A stretch of DNA of 64,000 bases, from assembly GCA_015499995.1 (NCBI GenBank), contig JADNRV010000093.1, positions 124,001 to 188,000 on the forward strand. Reading direction: 5' to 3'. Under the pieces are notes generated by a model, which was not told where the DNA came from, ran no database searches, and saw only the letters and a program-made list of their open reading frames with translations. Every line of letters starts with the position of its first letter. Position 1 is the first letter of the stretch. The position numbers and the translations under genes were made by a program. This DNA is from Flammula alnicola (lineage: Eukaryota; Basidiomycota; Agaricomycetes; Agaricales; Strophariaceae). Below, one piece after another: positions 45,604 to 57,267 of this stretch.

Positions 45604-47234
45604 CACATGGACGGGCTAGAGGATATCCGCGTGCACGAGCGTGCGTGGCGTGCGTGGCGTGCTTGGCGTGGCACGCCAATGCACGCCAATGCACGCTCAT
45701 CCATAGACCAAGGTACTTGAAAAAGAAATAAGTTATTACGTGTGGCTGCATAATTGTGAAGATATTCTATCCTCTACCTCCTCTTTTGTTATTTCTCCAA
45801 GAGATCTTAGTGCTTCAGCAACTTCAGACAACGGCATTGGTATTCTGCCAAACTTATACCGTGGGTAATAGTTTCGAAAGTGAAGCATTATTATCGGTCC
45901 GTGGGAAGGGCCTCTTGAAGTAGAATCAATGAATTGATTACCGAGTCTTTTACATTGCAAACTGGCCGGTACGCCATCCCTAAGCATATCTGCCTTGGAA
46001 TAAGAAGATACATTTAGAGAACTAATAAGGTCCGAGAACATCCACAAGGAGGAAGAAGTAGATAGATCAAAAGGTATGGTGTTGAATGCGACCAAGTCAG
46101 TGTGCAGCAGAAGCTTGACAGTGGCAAGAGTATATCCGTCAGATTAAAACCAATCTGATTTTTGTGAGCTCCTGCCTTGAGAAACACATATGATATATGA
46201 CATGCATAAGCACGCAGATGCACGCAGATGCACGCGTGTGAATTTCAAAGATTTTAGCGTGGCACGCTCACGCACGCTCACACGTCATGACGCACGCCAA
46301 CGCACGCTCGCACGCCAATCAGGCAAACTCATGCACGCTTGCACGCCAATTAGGCAAACTCATGCACGCTCGTCAGAACGCTTCACACGCTCTTCAGGGT
46401 GCTCATAACACCCAGTGGTAAGTGTTAGGAATGTACTCGGACATTCCACGCGGCTTGATTGACTCGAGCGCTTATTGTGCGCTTATCTTGCTGATTCAAC
46501 TTGCACGGCCTAATTATTATTTCCTTACTTAATATTTTGTAGGACTTAGTAGTACTCTGTAAAAGGTATTTATACAGGCCTCTTAGAGGCTAGCAATATA
46601 TAAGTTTACTACCTACAATTTGCATTCATATGCGGGCTGCAGCATCCCTTTTCTCCACTGCTATCACATGCCCGGTTCAGGCAGGTTGCTCATCCATGGT
46701 CCATGCGCTCGCAGGGTGACTAGCTGCTGCAGCTCAGCAATCGACTTGATTCCGTGTTCATTCGCAGCGCAAACAGACAAGCCAGGTAGCAGTGGTGTGG
46801 ATGTATTTACGGGCGGGCAAGGCTAGGTTGGAGAAAACGGCGGCGCGGGCCTGGATCTTGTCATATTCCCATTGTTCACCAACCTCGGATCGGAGGACGT
46901 ACGGCAGGAGTGATGGGCTACAGCCTACCAGATATTATCACGCTCAGCTGTGAGGGGCTGAATGTGGTATTACCTGTTAAATGTATACTTGTGCTGTGTA
47001 CAAATTCTGCAATCTTTTGGGCAAAATAGCAAAGAAACTTATTATACTCTATTAAATGTGTACAATGCGATGATAAGTATCAGCACGCTAAAAGAGATAA
47101 TTGCACGCCAAAAGGGCTGAGCGTGTTGAACATCGCACGCATCGCACGCCAAAAGGGCTGAGCGTGCTGAGCGTGGCACGCTCGTGCACGCTCGTGCACG
47201 CTCAAGGCACGCCAATTTTCTCTTGCCCCACATG
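45604..47234. mobile_element. Candidate non-autonomous element, GCACGC type
   Basis: Three dense clusters of GCACGC/GCGTGC words lie at 45630-45705, 46205-46395 and 47095-47215, in both orientations, often as GCACGCCAAT or GCACGCTC. The outer clusters are near weakly complementary ends (ACATGGACGGGCTAGAG on the left, and the complement of CTCTTGCCCCACATGG on the right). The interior holds a minus-strand frame near 45736-46095 with no recognised family. The organisation mirrors the two elements at 31.7-35.0 kb. Boundaries and class are tentative. Confidence 0.4.
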
Positions 47235-48694
47235 GACAAACATTCACGTTGGAGTTCTCTAGTTAATAATAGTTATTCTCTCGTCAACTCCAGTTCCCTG
47301 GGGCGCACGCTTTCTGTCTGCCACGCGCAACGTTCTAGGTGCGTTCTGTTAGAGTCTTAGACATGGCGGCACTTAACTTCGCTTGTGGGCCATTGCACTC
47401 CACGACATGTACGAGTCCCATCATTTTACTACAAAATATAGAGCACCCTATGCCGTGTTCAAGTTACTGACCAAGAGTCATTGCAACCAATACGGGTTTA
47501 TTCTTCCACCCTAACTTGTAGATACGAAAGGGGAGACGAGGGTTAGCGACGTATGAAGATCGAATGGCCTCTCAAGGAGCATCGTAGGTCCGCACACAAT
47601 ATCCTGTAAATTTCCATCCTGACTCTGTACGTTGCCCCGTATTGGATCGTCCCTTAAATGAGGTTAAGAATGACCGTATTAATGGTGCGGTCGGGATAAG
47701 TGTATCATGAAGTGATTGAAGGGAATGCCTGATCAATTTTTTCCGAACGAGGAGCTAAGATTGCCACAGGAGCAGCGGAAGGCGATACCGCAAGGCACCT
47801 TAATTATACCAGATTGCCAAATGAGGGTGTTATTGGCATAAGGAAAGCTCTGTCTCGCACCTCAGAGCCATTGTAATAGTCTTGCTCTGGTCGTGTATAT
47901 TATTTTTATTTAGGCTTTATTTCGCACCTAGCGGACCATTGGCATATCATCGTCCACGAATTCGAACTTCTAGTCATGGTGGGCAGCCCGTGGTTGAGGT
48001 ATAGATGTCGTAAGATTGACACCAAATAACCCGATGGCGGGGCGACTGGACACGGGAGATAGAACTCGATGGTCCCGGATATGCTTTGCTGCGTGGTGCT
48101 GCCAGCGCTAAGGAAAGACAAAGCCATCGTCAGAGGTGTCGAGGCGGCAGCGGAAGTGCCGAGAAGCAGCTAGCTCAACATTGAATCCTGAGTCGAGCAA
48201 GAGGAAAAGTCGAAAATTGGGATAGCGACCATTGAGGACGTTGACTAGAAACCTGGAGGAACATCAGCTTCACCTTCTGCGAAGAACAAGAACAAGATGC
48301 ACGAACTGTAAGCATTCTCCGAGTCTCCATCACCTTCTCCCATTCTCGCTTCACGTTTCAGCTTGCGAATCTGAATGAGAGTCCAGGCGGACAGGCGCTT
48401 GTTTCTCGTGCGTCCTCGAGTCCCCTGCAAGGGATTTTTAAAATTCGGTGCTGGTCCAAGAGGGGCAGCAGATTCTGCAGTTTGCGTGAAAGTCATCAGG
48501 ATGGAAACAGAGCAAGGACGACGTTGATCCGGCGTGTGTGACTGCCGAAAGTGTCCGAGTGGCTCCGCTCGAATATGGTTAGTCCCTGCTTCGCTTTGTC
48601 GTCTGACCATGCTGAATATTGAATCATCATCAGTGCCAGCATCACCCATGGCACGTCTCTACCTTGCCCTGCATTCCTGATTCCTCTCCTCCAG
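47235..48694. other. Intergenic, nothing recognised
   Basis: No gene could be supported. A minus-strand frame near 48245-48649 lacks any family feature, and the upstream exons expected for PHO88 are not present here. Confidence 0.4.
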
Positions 48695-49079
48695 CTCGGC
48701 TCACTGGCAGCGTACATGGGAATGGCAATGATGGGCCTCATGCACATCTACTTCCACTTCACCCAGCCGCCCTTCACCCAGGCCCTTACGGGCGTCAAAG
48801 ACGTGTGCGACGCGAAGCCAGTCACCATCCACCTCCTCGGTAAGCCCGCTACTGGCGAGCTCAAGTGCTCCATCAAGGCTGCCAAAATTTTCGGTCATAT
48901 GTTCTTTCCCCTTTTCTGACACTCCCTTCTTCATCTAACTTGGGTATCGACCAGCGGCTACTGGTCCTCAAACAGACGCAGCCGCTATCGCAGAGGCTGA
49001 GAAGCGTGTTGGAAAGAAGGAGTGGTCGTGTCCCGTTAGACCTCTAGCTATGTATATACTGGAGTACAAGTACCACTAG
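48695..49079 (+). pseudogene. PHO88-like: 5'-truncated PHO88/SND3 fragment
   Basis: PHO88/SND3 is an endoplasmic reticulum membrane protein involved in protein targeting and phosphate transporter maturation. Only the last two exons are present: 48695-48893 (GMAMMGLMHIYFHFTQP ... KPVTIHLLGKPATGELK) and 48955-49079 (GPQTDAAAIAEAEKRVGKKEW). The intron is retained, so this is a DNA-level fragment. The N-terminal half with the first membrane segments is absent. After KKEW, where I expect the stop, the frame reads on for 20 codons before TAG, suggesting loss of the stop codon. The working copy should be elsewhere. Confidence 0.75.
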
Positions 49080-49149
49080 TGTGGGCTTTTGGCTAATTGG
49101 TTCGTCGTTAATGGCATGCTTTACAACTTTATGCTCCTCCGTTTCTCTA

Positions 49150-50290
49150 CCTTGAGTGCCCTCATCTGCTCGTCGTCCTTGCCTGCCCCTTGTTTCCCTT
49201 ATCAAGATCGTGTTTGGTGTCTGCTATTTTCCCGACAGGATTAGGAATCACCGCTTCATGTCTATTCTCGCCACAACTGCAGGCACAACCCACCACCATG
49301 GTGGCCGCAGAAAGAAGACCGCGAGCCTACAGAGAACTTTCAGGTATGTCCTATCTCAGACCCAACGTTCCGTCTCTAATGTCAATTTCAACCATAGCAC
49401 CAGAACGCCAACAGCAAGACTCATCCGCACAAATTCGTCGTTGGGCTGGCTTCCACACACAACGACGACAGCGACATCTATAAGAATTTTGTCGGTTCAA
49501 CAAGTAAACTTCAGGTATGCCCTACCTCAGATCCCAACATCAAGTCGCTAATATTAATCTCAGTCACAGTCCAGGACACTTGGAGCGGCGGCAGCAGCAA
49601 TAGAGTTTCACGCCCACCACCTCAAGTCAAATGTCCTCTATCACCATCCTCACAAGGCTCGTCGTCGGACTGGCCTCCACAGACGACAACTACAACGACG
49701 ATAACAATCACTCTCAGTTTCGTTCGAATCCAACGATTCGAAAAATTATCTCGTTTACCCGTCGTCAAACCCTGCTCCCGCCAGCACGAAGATACCGATG
49801 CCCCGACGCCGGCCTGCTTAGCGACATGTTTTGGTTCAGGTATGTATGTGCGCGGTCTGTCTCAGGCCCTCACTGACAATAACCTGAATTTAAGCCTCGA
49901 AACTTCGACTCCTTCAGCTTCAGCTTCAGTTTCTGATTCTATGCTACCCACGTCCACGCCAGCCTGAGCACCAGCACCGGCAGCCCCCAGTTGAACACCA
50001 AGGTCAAAGTTGAGGCGCAAGACCGGCTTTAACCCCGACTTCAACCACGGCCTCGACAGCGACAGCCCCAGTATCACCGCCGACATCAATATCAGCCCAT
50101 CGACTGGGTCATCCAAACCTGCACCTCCACTTCTCAGCCCAACCTCAATCACAACCCGCGGCATAGGCACCCAAGTTCATCCTCCAAGCTCCTCGACGTC
50201 AGCTTCAATGCCAATTGACGTCATGACCATGATTGTGATCAAGCATTTAATATTTAAGCGTCACCTCGACCTCGACTCCGCCGTGTAGAT
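49150..50290 (+). repeat. Degenerate repeats with splice-like modules, part 1
   Basis: Two diverged modules begin with CAGGTATGTCCTATCTCAGA near 49343 and CAGGTATGCCCTACCTCAGA near 49513. Each has a donor-like GTATG and an acceptor-like end (ACCATAG, ATCTCAG) about 50 bases later. A third, weaker one starts near 49838. The rest is rich in Ser/Pro/Thr-type codons in several frames. No family is recognised. Confidence 0.45.
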
Positions 50291-50299
50291 GCTTCACAT

Positions 50300-51800
50300 T
50301 GGGCTGCTTAGGGCAATGACTAATAAGTTCGGCACGTACGTATGGATCTTCTCATCGACATCCTTTGGTGCCGTCGTTAACGTCGCCTACTTTTACTTTT
50401 ATAGTCTAATCTCGAGCTCGTCGAGCGCGCCAGCACGTCCAGTCCTGGAGTTGACGGTTGACCCAGGAGTGTACGAGGAGCCGCATGGGGTGGTGGTCAT
50501 GTGAGGTAGGCTGCGGGTGGATGCTAGCGCTGACCCACGTTCACCTTCCTTCCCCATCACGTAGGCGGAGAGATTAGAGGTGCGTTTCCCTTCGTCTGGA
50601 GTCTGGAGTCGTTGGCCTAAGCTATCCTCGCAGCCCGAGTTCCGGCTCGACGACTGCACCGTCCACAGCAGCTTCTACAACCCGAAATGCATCCACGTTC
50701 AACCCCAACCAAGTCGGAAGTCGGAAGTCAAAAGTCGGCGGGCTCCAGTTCCATCAGCAAACCTCCAGCGTCCAACGTTCCATACCCTCGACATTTCCAG
50801 GGAGTCTCAGAGGCGTTTTATGAGGCCCGGGGATGTGAAATATGCTCATGGGTGCGCTTCTCCTCATCTACACCACATCTTCACGTTAACATAAACTAAT
50901 CTTTGCAGCCTCCCTCTGCGTCCTGGACAACACCGCCGTCAGCAGCTCCTCACATAGTCCAACCTAGCCTCGCTGGACGAAATTCGGAAGTCGAAGGCTA
51001 CGTCGATGGTCGACTTCGCTTGGGAGCTTTAGGAGTGGTTTGTGAAATGTGGGGCCGTCAAATATGCCAATAGGTACGCGTATCTTCACCTGCCCACTGC
51101 TTTCGCCGTTAACGTCAACTGCTTCCACAGCTACACCTCTTGGTTCGTCGACAGCGGCGCGTACAGCCCCACGTTCAACCACGTTCAACCCTGGCTCGGA
51201 GGATGAATATTGAACGCTAGAAGGCGACGGCTACGTCGCCCAACGACCATCATCGTCCAATGTTTTGCAATTCCTTCGTCAACGTTGCCTAGGAGTCTCA
51301 GTGGTGATCTATAAAGCTTGGGCTGTGGAATATGCTTAAAGGTGCGTTTTTCTTCATCTAATAATGTTACCGTCGTTGACGTCAGTTGCCCTTCGCAGCT
51401 TAACCTCTCGCTCGTCCACAGCGACGTCTGCCACCTGGCTCAAAAGTCGGACGACCACGTCAACATTCAACCATCATTGTTTCCGAAGTTTGTGTCAACC
51501 TCACTTGGAAGGCTCAGGAGTGGTCTGTAAACCTTGGAGCTGTGACATAGGCTGAGAGGCGCGTCTCTCTTTACCTACCACCCTCTGCTTCGTTAACATC
51601 GGTCATCTTTGCAGCATCACCTCTGGCTCGTCGACGGCTGCTCCTACAACTCTGAGTTCGACCACGTTCAACCCACCCATCTGGGAAGAAAATCAGAAGA
51701 CGATATATATCAACTCACAATGAACAACGTCCACGATTCCTGCCTCAACCTTGCATGGAAATGTCAGGCGTGGTAGTATGTGAAGCAGCGAGAGTAAGTG
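50300..51800 (+). repeat. Tandem array of about 220-270-bp exon/intron-like units
   Basis: Four clear junctions recur at about 50839, 51061, 51329 and 51545. Each reads like AATATGCTNANNGGTGCG (variants GGTACG and GGCGCG), followed after 55-65 bases by TTTGCAG, TCCACAG, TTCGCAG and TTTGCAG. Between junctions, units share TCGTCGACAGC, ACGTTCAAC, CGGAAGTCG, GGAGTCTCAG and GTGGTCTGT-type words. The units are strongly diverged, and stops interrupt every frame I followed. The array therefore looks like the remains of a gene grown by tandem duplication of one exon plus its intron. Confidence 0.55.
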
Positions 51801-52152
51801 TTTGAACAAAAAACAGACGTAATCTATTCACCTCCTTTATCGCCTGAGTTCATCCGTAAAATAGTACCGTAGCAGCATATTGAGAAACTGCTCAAGGCGC
51901 CAAAGGAGAGCGTAAAAGAAGCCAGATCTCGGAATTGCGGACGGACAAAGGAGAATTTTGGGGCCGTCATAGCCTGTCATGAATAGCGCAGCATCGGAGG
52001 CATCGGCCGCCTCAAATGACGAGGGCTGATGGATGCCGAGATGGCATGCGTGTTATTCAAACGGCGCATTGCGGCTCATGCCATCTGAGTGTTGATATTT
52101 AAATCACCGATTTACTATGAACACAGGACTGTGGCCTGTCAGTCTCTTCAAC

Positions 52153-53679
52153 ATGTCGAGCTTTGGTAAATCTTTTCGTTTCTTTAGCTGACCTATATAC
52201 TGATGTTCTTGCTCAGATGAACTAAGCTACACGGTCCCTCCTTCTCCGCCCTTTGACAGCATCTCGTCCATTCGATATTCACCTACCAATCCCGATCAAC
52301 TGCTAATCTCTTCGTGGGATACGGTACGTTCATTCTCAGCGTTGGGTGACCTTGGGATAACAGGTTTAAATTTACTCAGACTGTTCGTTTCTATGAAATT
52401 GGAGAGAGTGGCGTGCGGAAAAGCGAAGCAAAGGCCAAATTCGATCATCGGGCAGCAGTGCTTGCATGTTCGTTCTCGCGGGACGCGTCGCACGCTTACA
52501 GCGGTGGCCTGGATACCTCGGTCAGAGAGTGAGTTCTTTGTTATATATGTATCTATGTTTCCCGACCTCTTCTCGTTTAGATTGGATCTCACGACGGAGA
52601 AAATAACAAACCTTGGCACACATGATGATTCCATATCCTCCATGACTTTCGCGCACTCAACAAGTCCATTCCGTTATTTTTTTCGTCTCCGTTACCAGCG
52701 CTGACACTTTTCTGTTTAATAGACACCCTCATTACAGGCTCGTGGGATCGTACCCTCCGTTTCTGGGATTCAAGAACTTCCAACCCTCAACAAAGCACAC
52801 ACAAAACGCCGGAACGTGTATACGCGATCGATCACGTCAACCACACCCTCGTCGTCGCGATGGCGAGCCGGCTGTTCCACATATACGATGTGAGGAAGAT
52901 GGATGCGCCTGCACAGCAGAGGGAGAGCAGTCTGAAGTATATGACGAGGTCGTTGGCTTGCATGTCTGATGGCCAAGGTGCGGTTCACCCCTACACGTTC
53001 AAACGCACTTTTTGGTCTGATCCTTCGCAACATATTTTCAGGATACGCCACTGCATCCGTGGAAGGTCGCATCGCCGTCGAATACTTCGACCCCTCTCCC
53101 GCCGCGCAAGAGAAAAAATACGCATTCAAATGCCACCGCCAAACCATCGACGACGTGGACCACGTCTGGCCCGTCAACTCGCTCGCCTTCCACCCCGTCT
53201 ACAACACCTTCGCCTCTGCAGGCTCCGACGGCACCGTTTCGATTTGGGACCACAAGGTCAAGAAGCGTCTGCGGCAGTACCCCAAGTTCCCTGGCCCAGT
53301 CGCGGCGGTCGCGTTCAACTGCGATGGGACGAAGATGGCGGTGGGCATCAGCTATACGTGGGACGAGGGCGAGGCTGGATGGAAGGCTAGCAGAGTAACG
53401 CCGTGGGTGGGAGTGCGGAAAGTGGGCGATGAGGTCAAGGTGCGTTAGCGTTGTTGTTCAATCCCGCCGTCCATTTTCTCCTCCTCCTTTCCTTGCTTGT
53501 CCATGTTGAAGGTACCTTGGTGCGCAAGCGTCTTGGTATTCACTATACCGTACTCAATTTACTTCATTTGTCTTCCTTTTTCTCCCTGGAACCTCCCGCG
53601 ATTCTTTCTTCTGTTTTATCTCCCACGTAACGCTGCTGACGTTTACCTTCAACAGCCCAAATCATGGACCGGGAACTGA
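52153..53679 (+). CDS. BUB3: Mitotic checkpoint WD40 protein BUB3
   Basis: Seven exons (52153-52165, 52217-52323, 52380-52528, 52581-52663, 52723-52977, 53042-53439, 53656-53679) give 342 aa, close to the usual length. The protein is a single WD40 propeller. It starts with PPFDSISSIRYSP and WDTTVRFYE. Internal WD-type repeats include GSWDRTLRFWDSR and FASAGSDGTVSIWD. The GLE2/BUB3-type end reads CDGTKMAVGISYTWDEGE. BUB3 docks BUB1/MAD3 on the kinetochore and delays anaphase. RAE1 is the nearest alternative, but the length and the C-terminal signature favour BUB3. The first exon has only 13 coding bases. The gene is intact. Confidence 0.92.
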
Positions 53680-54428
53680 ACGTTGAACCCTCTTTCGCAC
53701 TCTCTTGCTGGTGTATATCGTGCTATTTTCGGAGTGGCGGGGGGACCCGCATGCACCGTACTTGCCTGTGTATACAGGAAGTTCAGTCATGCATTATTCG
53801 AACATAGCGAACACATCACTTTGTATGGTATCAAATTGAGTAACATCTTTTGTATGTGCCCTTGAATTCCGTTCCGGGCTTCTCGCTCAGCGAAAAAGCC
53901 AGAACAGGATACTTTCTATCAGCTTTTCTGTGTGCGAGACTTCGGATTGCATTCTGGCTCCACGGGCCTTCTTGGAATACACCGTCGTGATTGCCGTAAT
54001 ATGGGCATTGAACCCGCTATCTGAAATTGGGTACATCACTGCTCTGTTCATGCATAGTCCTTGCTGATGAGCAGCTTTACCTGTTGCGCAGGGATATCAA
54101 TCGAATGACGTGTCGTTTGTTCGATTTATTCTCGATTCAGCTCCATTCTCGATTATCGGACGGAACGCAAGGACATAACTCATGAGCTACGTATGAACTG
54201 CTAAAGCTGAGCCACTCTGACCACATTCAGGGTGAACACTCAGAACACTAGAACGATACTCAGATCTGTCTGGATGCAAGAGCAGAATCAAAGGCATTAA
54301 TAGGCATCGAAAGATTTGTGCTAACCGAGGCAAAACCGATGAGTATAACTCTCATCGCAACGGCAATCGTGGCCAGAACCGCTATGTAGCGCACGGAAAA
54401 TATCCAATAAGATAAGACAACAGATTTT
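53680..54428. other. Intergenic, nothing recognised
   Basis: Downstream of BUB3. No gene or repeat found. Confidence 0.4.
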
Positions 54429-54690
54429 TCACGCGGACGCTCGGCAAACTGACAGACACAGCATCAGCAGAAGGGAGACGAGCCATGGTTTGAACGGCGT
54501 TGACTTGGCCATCTCCGCGGGCTCAACAGTAAGTTTTTGCAGTCGATGCAAATCAGGAAGAATGAGGACACAGAACCGTTTCAGCTTCTGTGCATCTCAT
54601 AAGTCATACAGATGCCTCGAGCCTCGGGCGATCGGCGTCAGTGAGATCTCTAAATAGGCGCTCGAGCTCAGGCTCAAGCGTCAAGTTTTC
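54429..54690 (-). pseudogene. 5' fragment of the secreted-protein gene at 16-18 kb
   Basis: The part 54513-54690 matches the upstream region of the gene starting at 18310 (for example GATGCCTC, GGGCGATCGGCG and TAGGCGCTC in the same order). At 54512 the ATG and signal peptide are conserved (MAKSTPFKPWLVSLLLMLCL against MAKSTPFKLWLVSLAFALAI). The frame stops after 27 codons (54429) and homology fades. It is a truncated duplicate: promoter, start and secretion signal without a body. Confidence 0.75.
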
Positions 54691-54839
54691 GACAACACTG
54701 GCAACGTGGCTGCTGTCCTTGTGTACCTCCGACTTTCGAGTCAGAAAATGTGTACATAGTTGACTTTTCCTTGTCTTGAGAGTCCAATTTAAAATTGGAT
54801 ATACTGATAGCTATCATCAACGGTGAGACACGCCTGTTC

Positions 54840-55670
54840 AAGCCTTTGAGTTGGTTCATCTACTCTCACCCCAATGGGCTGGGCAATTGGTGTTTGCATG
54901 CCTTGCATGTGCTTTCAAATGTCCGGGTTCGATAACTATTCCGAAGTAAGCGTGGAGCCTACGTGTCTCGATTGCAAGGTGACTACAACTGATGGGCCGC
55001 AAGCAAAAATAGCGATCCCAGAATAACGAGCTTTAAATTTAAATATCGAGCACGATATTTACGACTAAAAATATTGACAAACCCGCCCCCGCCGGGGGTC
55101 AACCTGGTAAGATACGTAAAAGAAATTGGGAGTCTTCATCTTAATGCTACATTCACGGTTTTGGGCTGGGCCGAGGGTTCACCGTGGCCACTGTGTACGC
55201 TTTCACCATACCTCTCACTCTCACGAGCATTCTGTGCCGTTGGACTGGACCTTATACTTATCCTTCCTTGCGTGCTTTGATTGCGAGATGTATTGATACG
55301 CAGCAGACAAAAATAGGGATCCCAGAATAACGACGATATTTCAAGCCTCGAGGGCTAAAAATATTGACAGGATTCATCCCCGTCCCTGGTAAGACAGTTT
55401 TAAATCAAAATGTACTTGATAGTCCAAGGGGTTAGACGGCATTCAAGCATTTACTCTCACCCCAACGCGCTGGATAATTGACCTCTGCGTGCGTTGCACA
55501 CGCTTTAGTGACTCCGTCTGGTAAGACACCTAGAAGAAAACTCGGCGCCTTCATTCTAACACAGCATATTCGGTCATTGACTTGCGGCAGGCGTTCACGG
55601 TCGCCACGTTGTATGACTTCTTTATGCCCTTCTCACGGGTATTCTGCGGCATTGGACTAGATTAACTCAG
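54840..55670 (+). repeat. Diverged local duplications
   Basis: Related blocks occur twice: CTACTCTCACCCCAATGGGC near 54859 and TTACTCTCACCCCAACGCGC near 55451; AAAAATAGCGATCCCAGAAT near 55003 and AAAAATAGGGATCCCAGAAT near 55309; and a block ending in GCCGTTGGACTGG near 55245 or GCATTGGACTAG near 55660. The order suggests a partial tandem duplication with rearrangement. No coding function is seen. Confidence 0.5.
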
Positions 55671-55740
55671 CGCTCACCATCCTGGTTTTCGGGGTGGTAG
55701 AATATATCTATCAAGGGAATTACGTCTCGCTCAGAAATGC

Positions 55741-55747
55741 TATAAAT
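55741..55747 (+). promoter_or_regulatory. TATA box before the ORF at 55823
   Basis: TATAAAT stands about 80 bases before an ATG followed by a signal-peptide-like sequence, with a pyrimidine-rich leader between them. Confidence 0.4.
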
Positions 55748-55822
55748 GCCGTAGTCAAAACGCATAAAGCTCTCAGGATACCAAGTACTCCCTCTTATCA
55801 AACGCTCGTCACTCGAAGTACA

Positions 55823-56250
55823 ATGTTCGTCACTCGACTTTCAGCTCTCGTCGCAATTTCCCTCGCCAAGTGCTTTACTTTTTTGTCCGTCCATGATACC
55901 TTCTGTTGCTCAATAAGTGGTACTTATGTTCGTTCAAACGCCCGAAATTCTCATTTATCATATGTTTTCATCCGTCACAGGCGACAAGTCAACTTGGACA
56001 TAAGACTGGGACAGTCAGATCGGGAGCAGGTGCCTTGGATAGTGGCTGCCCACTTGCCAAGCTATCTGCTCCCGAACCGACTGTCCCAAAGAAAGCACGC
56101 GCTCCCGATCTCACTGTCCCAAAGCCAGCGGATACCGTCACCGCGATGGAGGAAAGGTTCGCTGGTGCCGGATTCGTTCCCAAACAGGCAATGCAACAGC
56201 ATCACAACTGCTGTATGTCGTCTCCTATTGAGCCTAATTTTCAAGGCTGA
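55823..56250 (+). pseudogene. Possible secreted-protein fragment
   Basis: The ATG at 55823 opens MFVTRLSALVAISLA, a plausible signal peptide. A putative intron of about 120-130 bases leads to a second exon near 55991 with GALDSGCPLAKLSAPEPTVP, a repeated P-x-L/P-TVPK unit and then ADTVTAMEERFAGAGFVPKQ. The last block weakly recalls the segment before the distal helix of class II fungal peroxidases, but the haem-binding histidines are not visible and the match may be chance. The second exon also contains an inverted repeat. No continuation beyond 56250 was found. Confidence 0.3.
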
Positions 56251-57267
56251 CGTTCCTCAATAGGATGTTGTTGATTCAATCATCCCAGCCATTCCTCTGA
56301 TTTGACCGTTGGCACTTTTGTGCGTTACTCCTGCGGTTGATTAATGACAAGAATAGACTCTAACCTTCGGATAGAACTAGCCCTAATATATAAGGCTTCT
56401 TTGAGGTTCTCCTCGACGGCATTCAAGTTTTCCCCGTAAACGGGTCTCAGACAGAAGAATCCTAAGGTATATACCTCTAACTAGAGAACGTGCAATTCTT
56501 TACACTGATCATAGCTTGTCTCATCAGCGTTTTGTTCTCGATTCAGGGCGTCAATGCATAAAGCTCTGTCTGCGCTCTTCCCTCGGGAATACGCAGCCCT
56601 CCGGTACGCAGCGTTCGACTTCAAGTTTCTGTATGAATGTTGACCTTGGTGTTTTACTGTTTCCTTCCATTGGACATGTGCAGCTTTTGCGCCAAATGCT
56701 GGGCTGCAGAACCTGGATGATACCCCTTTCCGCTTCAATAATTGCGAGACCCAGTGGTGAGTCTCTCTTGTGGTGGACTGACTCGAGGCATGTTTTCTAA
56801 AGTAAGCCTAATTTAAGAATTCTGGTAGATTTATCGTAAACTTTCAATGGGAAAGAGAGGCGTGAAGGTTTTCCCAACGTACCCGTCGGCCTTGGTGTCA
56901 TCGATCCCTTGTCTCGATCGCCATTTTTTTAAATCTTCCTTTTGGCGTACTGTACTTTACATGCACAAGAATGTGCAGATAAGATAAGATAACGCATATT
57001 TATTTCACACGGTCTCGGCAAGCTCCTGTGACACCTCTCACGAGATCTCACGCTTCAACGCAGCGTTCTTGGTCCCGTCGTTCTTGGTAAATGACCTGCA
57101 AATAAGTATAGGAGGAAGACTCATCCAAGCGAACCATATTTCCTCACAGTAACATGGTCATATCTGGATGAACATTGAATCAGAGCAATCGATACCATGG
57201 CCCTATAGTAGTACGCAACAATGCTTCTACATCACCAGGACAATGTGCGAACTCAGGATCCTTGCTC
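56251..57267. other. Intergenic, nothing recognised
   Basis: Short frames on both strands near 56481-56800, with no family features. No repeats of the window families. Confidence 0.4.

Noticed and set aside
46200..46400. GCACGC clusters as a CRISPR-like array
   Set aside because: The spacing is irregular, the words occur in both orientations, and the organism is a eukaryote. The pattern fits subterminal transposon motifs better.
55991..56240. Firm call of a class II peroxidase gene
   Set aside because: Only a short weak resemblance is seen. The haem and calcium ligands are not visible, and the block is built of internal repeats.
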